A stretch of 5,005 bases of DNA from Gammaproteobacteria bacterium (GTDB taxonomy: Bacteria > Pseudomonadota > Gammaproteobacteria > Steroidobacterales > JABDKV01). The stretch lies in assembly GCA_029862285.1 (NCBI GenBank), contig JAOTXR010000199.1, positions 1 to 5,005 of the forward strand, read 5' to 3'. Position 1 is the first letter of the stretch; every line of letters starts with the position of its first letter. Position numbers and translations under genes: made by a program. The notes under the pieces were generated by a model. The model had not been told where the DNA came from. It saw only the letters and a list, made by a program, of their open reading frames with translations, and did no database searches. Shown here in pieces: positions 1 through 5,005 of this stretch.

Positions 1-1247
1 ATGCGGTGTTACCGTCATTGCAGGCCGGTATTGCCGATGAGCGCGATCGTGCTCTTGCCCGTGAGCTCAGTTCGGGTACCGCGCGCTGGTATTTTCAGCT
101 GGCAGCCTTGCTGGAAATGCTGGCCGATCGACCGGTAAAGGATGTTGCGGTCCGTTCAGTGCTGTTATGCGGCCTGTATCAACTTCGGCATACACGTGTG
201 CCACCACATGCAGCGATTTCCGAAAGCGTCAATACTGTGCGCAAACTGGGCCGAGCGCGTGCCGCTGGCCTGGTCAACGCGGTGTTGCGACGTTATCAAC
301 GCGAAACCGACAGTTGCGAGCGTCAGTTGGCATCCAGTCCGGTAAGTCTGTATGCCTATCCCAAGTGGATGATCGATGCATTTGCTGCAGATTGGCCGGA
401 CGACTTCGAGTCACTCTTGGCAGCGGGTAATGAACGGGCGCCAATGTGGTTGCGGGTGAATCGGCGTCGCGGCACAACTGCATCGTGGTCGGCGTTACTC
501 AACGAGCAAACTGGCATGGACGTACAAGGTATTCCCTTTGTTGACAGCGCGGTGTGTCCGGCATCGCCCGTCCCCGTGCACCGATTGCCCGGTTTTGAAG
601 AAGGTCTGGTGTCGGTGCAGGATGCTGGTGCGCAACTGGCGACTCCGCTGATGACCTTGCAGGCGGGAATGCGTGTGCTCGACGCGTGTGCCGCACCGGG
701 CGGCAAGGCCTGTCATATGCTCGAAAGTGCAGATATCTCGCTCACCTGCGTGGACCGCGATGCCGCAAGACTCGAGCGCATCGAAGAAAACCTGCAACGC
801 CTGGATCTCAGTGCGCGGATCGTTCACGGTGACGCGGCCGATCCGGCCACGTGGTGGGATGGCACACGCTACGATCGCATTTTGCTGGATGTACCCTGTT
901 CCGCAACCGGCGTTGTCCGCCGGCATCCCGATATCAAGTTGTTGCGGCGGGCGGATGATGTGGTAACACTGGCGGCGCAACAGCTCGCAATGTTGCGAGC
1001 GGTCTGGCCACTGCTCGCACCGGGTGGGCGTCTGTTGTATTCGACCTGTTCGACACTCAAGGCTGAAAACGCCGGGGTAGTCGAGACTTTTCTGGCGGAG
1101 GACGCCACCGCCGGCGCCCGCGCCCTGGAGGCCCAATGGGGTCGAAACAGTGGCCCGGGACGGCAGATTCTGACCGGAGAGGCAGGGATGGACGGGTTCT
1201 ATTATTCTTGCCTCGAAGCAACTGATATGGCGCGGACACCTCAATAG
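1..1247 (+). CDS. rsmB: 16S rRNA (cytosine-967-C5)-methyltransferase RsmB, 5'-truncated
   Basis: RsmB uses S-adenosylmethionine to methylate carbon 5 of C967 in 16S rRNA during small-subunit assembly in the cytosol. The N-terminal part is the NusB-like RNA-binding domain, with the family signature PPHAAISESVNTVRK (about 201-245) and GLVNAVLRRYQRE. The C-terminal part is the Rossmann methyltransferase: motif I DACAAPGGKA (681-710), an acidic ribose-binding residue in CVDRD (Asp at 753), motif IV DVPCSATG with Cys at 897-899, and motif VI YSTCS with the catalytic Cys at 1047-1049. Both cysteines of the m5C mechanism are present. The frame is open to the left edge. The GTG at 6 is unlikely to be the true start, because the residues there (AVLPSLQ) align with E. 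coli RsmB at about residue 28, so roughly 25-30 residues lie outside the window. The TAG stop directly abuts the next gene. The gene before rsmB is often fmt, which is not visible here. Identification is secure. Confidence 0.95.
   Translation, partial: AVLPSLQAGIADERDRALARELSSGTARWYFQLAALLEMLADRPVKDVAVRSVLLCGLYQLRHTRVPPHAAISESVNTVRKLGRARAAGLVNAVLRRYQRETDSCERQLASSPVSLYAYPKWMIDAFAADWPDDFESLLAAGNERAPMWLRVNRRRGTTASWSALLNEQTGMDVQGIPFVDSAVCPASPVPVHRLPGFEEGLVSVQDAGAQLATPLMTLQAGMRVLDACAAPGGKACHMLESADISLTCVDRDAARLERIEENLQRLDLSARIVHGDAADPATWWDGTRYDRILLDVPCSATGVVRRHPDIKLLRRADDVVTLAAQQLAMLRAVWPLLAPGGRLLYSTCSTLKAENAGVVETFLAEDATAGARALEAQWGRNSGPGRQILTGEAGMDGFYYSCLEATDMARTPQ
983..1000. repeat. Perfect 8-bp inverted repeat inside rsmB
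   Basis: The arms GCTCGCAA (983-990) and TTGCGAGC (993-1000) are exact reverse complements with a two-base spacer. They fall in the codons for QLAMLRAV, a stretch of ordinary RsmB sequence, so the symmetry may be chance. As RNA the stem would be seven pairs with a four-base loop. There is no T-run after it, so it is not a terminator. No function is assigned. Confidence 0.5.
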
Positions 1248-1841
1248 ATGAGCATGCTGGCGAAAATGCCGGGACAGCACAGTGGGACGATAATCGCAGT
1301 CCTCGTCGCGTTACTGAGCTTGTGCCCCGTATCAGCGCAAGCGGCCAAGAAAGGCGACTTTGTTATCCAGGCTGCCTCTGCCGACGAAGTGGATGGTGTC
1401 TACTATCTCAACGCAACGATTGATTACGAACTCAACGATATTGCCCTGGAAGCCCTGGCGCGTGGTGTTTCACTTACTTTTGAGTTGCGTATCGATGTGC
1501 GCCGGGTGCAACGGTGGCGACCGGACAAGAGCATTGCGGATTTGCTGCAGTTGTACGAGTTACGTTACCACGCACTCAGCGAGCGCTATGTCGTTCTAAA
1601 TCTGAACAGTGGTGAGCAGCAGACTTTTCTTACGCTGGCTGCGGCGCTGTTGTATCTCGGCGACATACGTGAATTGCCGGTGATTGACCGGGCATTACTC
1701 AATCCAAAACGCGACTATGTTTTTCGTATTAGGTCAGTGCTGGATATTCGATCGTTTCCGGGACCACTACGGGTGCTGGATGTATTTTTCGGCGATTGGC
1801 GTCTGACCAGCGACTGGTATCGCTGGAGGTTGCCGCGATGA
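1248..1841 (+). CDS. DUF4390 family exported protein
   Basis: This is a 197-residue protein of unknown function matching the DUF4390 family in length and pattern. An N-terminal signal peptide is visible: a hydrophobic core at about residues 14-27 ([12 protein letters not shown]) and a likely signal peptidase I site after Ala32 (SAQA/AKK). The product is therefore probably periplasmic. Family-like stretches are [13 protein letters not shown] followed by [12 protein letters not shown] (about 52-80), [15 protein letters not shown] in the middle, and the C-terminal [19 protein letters not shown] then WYRWRL. No catalytic motif is recognisable. The ATG begins one base after the rsmB stop, and no good Shine-Dalgarno precedes it or the in-frame ATGs at 1254 and 1266, so translation probably depends on ribosomes finishing rsmB. 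The choice among the three starts is uncertain, and all leave a signal peptide. The end overlaps the kinase start by four bases. A role linked to the kinase is inferred from context only. Confidence 0.88.
   Translation: MSMLAKMPGQHSGTIIAVLVALLSLCPVSAQAAKKGDFVIQAASADEVDGVYYLNATIDYELNDIALEALARGVSLTFELRIDVRRVQRWRPDKSIADLLQLYELRYHALSERYVVLNLNSGEQQTFLTLAAALLYLGDIRELPVIDRALLNPKRDYVFRIRSVLDIRSFPGPLRVLDVFFGDWRLTSDWYRWRLPR
1825..1829 (+). promoter_or_regulatory. Ribosome binding site of the NtrY-type kinase
   Basis: GGAGG lies eight bases before the ATG at 1838, inside the end of the DUF4390 gene. It decides the start: the open frame could be extended to a TTG at 1796, but that codon has no comparable site and would prepend 14 residues ahead of the first membrane segment. 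The second ATG at 1841 is 11 bases away and less well placed. Confidence 0.8.
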
Positions 1842-4045
1842 TGCGCGCTGTCTTCACCGCATTGAGTATTGCCGGCGTTCTGTTGCTGTTTGTTTCGTTG
1901 GCCCTGCTGATCCGAAGCACCGGTGACGCCAGCAGTTTCAACCGGCTGCACGAAACCATACTAATAATGAATGTCGCCGGCGTGATCGTGTTGCTGGTCC
2001 TGGTCGTCGGCAACATGGTCCGGTTGGCGCGGGAATATCGCCGGCATTTGCCGGGGGCCCGGCTCAAGGCTCGCATGGTTGCCATGTTTGTAGTGCTAGC
2101 CGTATTGCCTGTGGTGGTTGTCTATTATTTTTCGCTGCAGTTTCTGCAGCGCGGTATCGACAGCTATTTCGATGTGCAGATCGAAAGCGGGCTGGATGAT
2201 GCGTTGCGACTGAGTCGTAGCGCACTCGATTTACGCATGAATGATTACCTCGCCGAAACCCAGCAAATGGTGGCAGCGTTGGCCGGGCATGACGAGCCAC
2301 ACCTGTTCGCAACGCTGAGCGATCTGCGACGCAGCAGTGGCGCCAGCGAACTAACGGTCATCGGTCAGAACAGCCGGATTATTGCAACAAGCTCAGAGGG
2401 CCCGTCGATTACTTTGCCATCGTTGCCCGGCGATGACGTACAGCTGCAGTTGCGCCAGGGACATTCCTTCGTGGGCCTCGACCCGGTCAGGAGCGGTGGT
2501 TTCGTTGTGCGGACCGCTGTTTCCATTCCACGGGTCAATGCAACCGACGAAGACCGGCTGTTGCAGGGCCTCTACCCGGTTACCGGCCGCCTGAGCGGGC
2601 TGGCAGAGTCGGTACAGCAGGCCTATACGCGATACGGCGAGGCTTCATATTTGCGCAAGCCACTCAAATACAGCCTGGCTCTGACCCTGACACTGGTTTT
2701 GCTGGTTTCCCTGCTCACCGCTGTTTGGGGCGCATTTCTTTGGTCGCGCCGCCTGGTGGCCCCGATTCAGTCATTGGTGGCAGGTACGCGTGCCGTTGCG
2801 GAAGGCGATTTCGATACCCGTCTGCCAACCAAAACCCGCGACGAGATCGGTTTCCTGGTTAATTCCTTTAACGATATGACACGGCGGTTGGCAGACGCAC
2901 GCGAATCGGCGCGCCGTAGTCAGCAAGCTGTTGAAAACGAGCGCGCCAATCTCGCCGCTGTTCTGGCCGGCTTATCCAGTGGTGTTATCGCCCTTGAGCC
3001 CGATTTCACATTGAGAGTCACAAATCGTGCCGCCGGCGCAATTCTTGGTGCCAACCTGCAATCACGCATTGGCGCACCATTGGCCATGACCGGTCTCAAT
3101 GCGCAATTGCTGGATCAATTTGCCGCGGTGGTACAGCAGCGCATAGACGAAGGCGACCGGAACTGGCGCGATGAAGTAGTGCTGCGAGGCGATGCCGGGC
3201 GAACCGTTTTGAATACGGCGTGCACGGCGCTGCCTGGCGACGATGATATTCCGGCCGGCTACGTGGTTGTGTTCGACGATGTTACCGAGCTGCTGCAAGC
3301 GCAGCGCGATGCAGCATGGGGCGAAGTTGCACGTCGACTGGCGCACGAAATCAAAAACCCGTTGACCCCTATTCAACTCTCGGCCGAACGCATGCGACGG
3401 CGGTACCTGGATAAAATGAACGAAACCGATGCAAAGGTACTGGACCGGGCAACCCACACAATCGTCCAGCAGGTCGAGGCGATGAAAGCGATGGTCGATG
3501 CCTTTAGCGAATATGCCCGTGCGCCGACGCTCGATATTACTCGAATCGACTTGAATCGAATCGTCACCGAGGTCGCCGACCTGTACCGGACGCGCGAGAT
3601 GGGAATGGAACTGTCCGTCGAGGTAGACCCGTTAATTTCGACTGTCGAAGCTGATGCCGGACGTATGCGGCAAATGCTGCACAACCTGTTACGCAACGCT
3701 GGCGAGGCGTTACCGGACGGCGGCAAGGTGGTCGTTAGCACTCATCGCCAACGCGAAGGCAGCATCGAGCTGGTCGAAATTGTCGTCGAAGATGACGGTC
3801 CCGGTTTTTCCATTTCCGCCGAGCAAGTATTCGAGCCGTACGTTACCAGCAAGTCCAAGGGTACGGGCCTGGGACTTGCGATCGTAAAGAAACTCGTCGA
3901 GGAACACGGTGGCCGGATCACTGCGGAGAACAGTGATAGGGGTGGTGCCCGGGTTCGCGTCGTCTTGCCAGTGGACGAAGAAGGGCGAACGTTGCTGGCG
4001 CACGGCCGGACCACCCCATTTGTATCCGGGGGAGGCATCGCATGA
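1838..4045 (+). CDS. ntrY: NtrY-type membrane sensor histidine kinase
   Basis: This 735-residue sensor kinase autophosphorylates on histidine and should pass the phosphate to the regulator encoded next. Visible order: membrane segments at about 4-25, 40-61 and 79-100, with the NtrY-like run after the third ([17 protein letters not shown]); an extracytoplasmic sensor region of about 175 residues; a fourth membrane segment at about 278-302; a HAMP linker (about 301-355, with Pro309 and DEIG at 335-338); a short helical stretch; a PAS domain (about 368-485); the dimerisation/phosphoacceptor domain with H-box HEIKNP, His503; and the HATPase domain with N-box Asn616/Asn620, G1 box DDGPGF (652-657), F-box FEPYVTSKS and G2 box GTGLGL (675-680). 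All catalytic boxes are intact. Four membrane segments plus HAMP and PAS fit NtrY rather than the soluble kinase NtrB. Start and stop each overlap a neighbour as ATGA. The symbol reflects family, not proof of a role in nitrogen control; the signal is unknown. Confidence 0.9.
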   Translation: MMRAVFTALSIAGVLLLFVSLALLIRSTGDASSFNRLHETILIMNVAGVIVLLVLVVGNMVRLAREYRRHLPGARLKARMVAMFVVLAVLPVVVVYYFSLQFLQRGIDSYFDVQIESGLDDALRLSRSALDLRMNDYLAETQQMVAALAGHDEPHLFATLSDLRRSSGASELTVIGQNSRIIATSSEGPSITLPSLPGDDVQLQLRQGHSFVGLDPVRSGGFVVRTAVSIPRVNATDEDRLLQGLYPVTGRLSGLAESVQQAYTRYGEASYLRKPLKYSLALTLTLVLLVSLLTAVWGAFLWSRRLVAPIQSLVAGTRAVAEGDFDTRLPTKTRDEIGFLVNSFNDMTRRLADARESARRSQQAVENERANLAAVLAGLSSGVIALEPDFTLRVTNRAAGAILGANLQSRIGAPLAMTGLNAQLLDQFAAVVQQRIDEGDRNWRDEVVLRGDAGRTVLNTACTALPGDDDIPAGYVVVFDDVTELLQAQRDAAWGEVARRLAHEIKNPLTPIQLSAERMRRRYLDKMNETDAKVLDRATHTIVQQVEAMKAMVDAFSEYARAPTLDITRIDLNRIVTEVADLYRTREMGMELSVEVDPLISTVEADAGRMRQMLHNLLRNAGEALPDGGKVVVSTHRQREGSIELVEIVVEDDGPGFSISAEQVFEPYVTSKSKGTGLGLAIVKKLVEEHGGRITAENSDRGGARVRVVLPVDEEGRTLLAHGRTTPFVSGGGIA
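2133..2151. repeat. Perfect 8-bp inverted repeat inside the kinase gene
   Basis: The arms CGCTGCAG (2133-2140) and CTGCAGCG (2144-2151) are exact reverse complements around TTT. They encode the end of the third membrane segment and what follows (SLQFLQR), where two Leu-Gln pairs written CTGCAG create most of the symmetry. An mRNA hairpin with a tight loop is possible; there is no following T-run, so it is not a terminator. Likely a by-product of codon choice. Confidence 0.45.
4028..4035 (+). promoter_or_regulatory. Ribosome binding site of the NtrX-type regulator
   Basis: The purine run GGGGGAGG lies six bases before the ATG at 4042, inside the last codons of the kinase gene. It supports this ATG as the start and suggests efficient initiation in addition to coupling through the ATGA overlap. 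Confidence 0.75.
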
Positions 4046-5005
4046 GTGCTGCACATATCCTGGTCGTCGATGACGAAGCAGATATTCGCGAACTGCTTAA
4101 AGAGATCCTCGCGGAAGAGGGATATAGCGTTAGCATCGCAGCCGATGCGACGCAGGCACGCGATCAGCGTAACAGTCGCGAGCCTGATTTGGTGTTGCTG
4201 GATATCTGGATGCCGGATACCGACGGCATAACTTTGTTACGCGAGTGGGCCGAGGCCGGCAATCCACCGGATGTTGTCATGATGTCAGGACACGGCACAG
4301 TCGAAACTGCCGTTGAGGCGACCCGGCTGGGCGCATTCGACTTCATTGAAAAACCGGTGTCGTTGGCCAAGTTGCTGAAGACGGTCGAAAGAGCCTTGAC
4401 CCGCAAACGTCAAACCGTTGGCCGACGGATCGTGCCGAAGATGGTCGCGCCGCTGGGTAAGAGTCAGGTGATGCAGGATTTGCGCGAGCAGATCAAGCGT
4501 GTGGCGGGTCACGACAGCAACGTATTGTTGATTGGCGAAGCGGGCACAGGTCGCGAGGCTTTTGCACGGTTCATGCATACGCTGAGTCCACGCTCGAGCC
4601 AACGCATGGTTACGCTGGTTGCCGGTTCCATCACGGACGGCAATGCTGAGGAGTTGCTCTTTGGCAGCGAAGGTGACAAAGACAACGACGTGACGCCAGG
4701 CTATCTGGAACGGGCGTTGGGTGGAACTCTCTTCATAAACGAGATCGAAGATTTACCCGCTCATGCGCAGACATTATTACTCGGTGTTCTGGAAACAGGC
4801 GCTTTCCGCCGGTACGGTGGTAGCGAGGAACTACCGCTGGATGTGCGTCTGGTCAGTTCCGCCAGTCCCAGTGTCGAACGCAGTACGCAACGCGAAAAAC
4901 TACGACGCGACTTGCTTGCACATCTCAACGTTATTCGCATCCGTATTCCGCCATTGCGGGAATACAGTGAAGATGTGCCGGATTTGCTACGTTATTATGC
5001 CGACA
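4042..5005 (+). CDS. ntrX: NtrX-type response regulator with degenerate AAA+ domain, 3'-truncated
   Basis: The first 321 residues of a sigma54-activator-type response regulator are visible; the frame is open at the window end, and the rest of the AAA+ domain and the expected C-terminal Fis-type DNA-binding domain lie outside. The receiver (about 1-120) is complete: acidic pocket Asp10/Asp11, phosphoacceptor Asp54 in LLDIWMPD, Ser82 and Lys104 in EKP. A linker leads to the AAA+ domain (from about 147, [17 protein letters not shown]). There the Walker A is GEAGTGRE with Arg171 in place of Lys, and Walker B is LFINE with Asn233 in place of Asp. After LFGSE (206-210) no GAFTGA loop follows, only a short acidic stretch. 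DVRLVSSAS has Ser275 where sensor I normally has Asn, and [11 protein letters not shown] keeps the first arginine finger (Arg288) but has His294 at the second. The gene follows its likely partner kinase as ATGA. It is placed with NtrX rather than NtrC by the NtrY-like neighbour and missing GAFTGA loop. It is unlikely to be a classical sigma54 activator. Confidence 0.88.
   Translation, partial: MSAAHILVVDDEADIRELLKEILAEEGYSVSIAADATQARDQRNSREPDLVLLDIWMPDTDGITLLREWAEAGNPPDVVMMSGHGTVETAVEATRLGAFDFIEKPVSLAKLLKTVERALTRKRQTVGRRIVPKMVAPLGKSQVMQDLREQIKRVAGHDSNVLLIGEAGTGREAFARFMHTLSPRSSQRMVTLVAGSITDGNAEELLFGSEGDKDNDVTPGYLERALGGTLFINEIEDLPAHAQTLLLGVLETGAFRRYGGSEELPLDVRLVSSASPSVERSTQREKLRRDLLAHLNVIRIRIPPLREYSEDVPDLLRYYAD

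Noticed and set aside
6..8. GTG as the start of rsmB
   Set aside because: The frame continues open to the window edge, and the residues at this point align about 28 residues into known RsmB proteins, so the true start lies upstream.
495..1280. A 261-codon open frame on the minus strand opposite rsmB
   Set aside because: It lies entirely antisense to a well-conserved rsmB methyltransferase domain and slightly beyond it, its translation shows no recognisable domain, and long antisense frames are common opposite GC-rich genes.
1248..1343. DUF4390 protein as a lipoprotein, because of Cys26 in the signal region
   Set aside because: The residue before the cysteine is Leu and the next is Pro, which does not fit a lipobox; a signal peptidase I site after Ala32 fits better.
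1796..1837. TTG-initiated 14-residue extension of the kinase
   Set aside because: There is no ribosome binding site before the TTG, whereas GGAGG sits eight bases before the ATG at 1838, which also forms a typical ATGA overlap.
1838..5005. NtrB/NtrC (GlnL/GlnG) as the identity of the two-component pair
   Set aside because: NtrB is a soluble kinase of about half this length without membrane segments or HAMP, and this regulator lacks the GAFTGA loop typical of NtrC.
1..5005. Mobile element, CRISPR array, tRNA/rRNA, or defence system
   Set aside because: No terminal repeats, transposase or integrase motifs, regularly spaced repeats or RNA-gene folds were seen; the window is fully occupied by four contiguous chromosomal-type genes.

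Overview
This looks like a chromosomal segment of a proteobacterium, probably a gammaproteobacterium. The base composition is moderately GC-rich and genes are packed without gaps. The order rsmB, DUF4390 protein, NtrY-type kinase, NtrX-type regulator is, to my knowledge, one seen in gamma- and betaproteobacteria. I cannot name the genus. Nothing suggests mobile DNA, phage, CRISPR or an RNA gene.

Layout: four genes, all on the + strand, with no intergenic space. (1) The window opens inside rsmB, the 16S rRNA m5C967 methyltransferase, which lacks about 25-30 N-terminal residues and ends at 1247. (2) At the very next base begins a small exported protein of the DUF4390 family (1248-1841). (3) A 735-residue membrane histidine kinase of the NtrY type (1838-4045) overlaps it by ATGA. 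(4) An NtrX-type response regulator (from 4042, cut by the window end) overlaps the kinase by ATGA. The last two genes have strong Shine-Dalgarno sequences, whereas the DUF4390 gene has none obvious and probably relies on coupling to rsmB. No stretch of 300 bases lacks a gene, and I see no promoter or terminator.

How they work together (inference): the kinase senses an envelope or membrane signal and phosphorylates the receiver of the regulator. The DUF4390 protein lies on the other side of the membrane from the kinase's catalytic part and may belong to the same signalling unit. The housekeeping gene rsmB probably shares only the transcript.

Most notable point: the regulator's receiver is intact, but its AAA+ sigma54-activator domain is degraded at most of its key positions. 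These include Walker A Lys to Arg, Walker B Asp to Asn, no GAFTGA loop, an altered sensor I Asn and a lost second arginine finger. This predicts a phosphorylation-controlled DNA-binding protein that does not act as a classical sigma54 activator. The rest of the window is ordinary.
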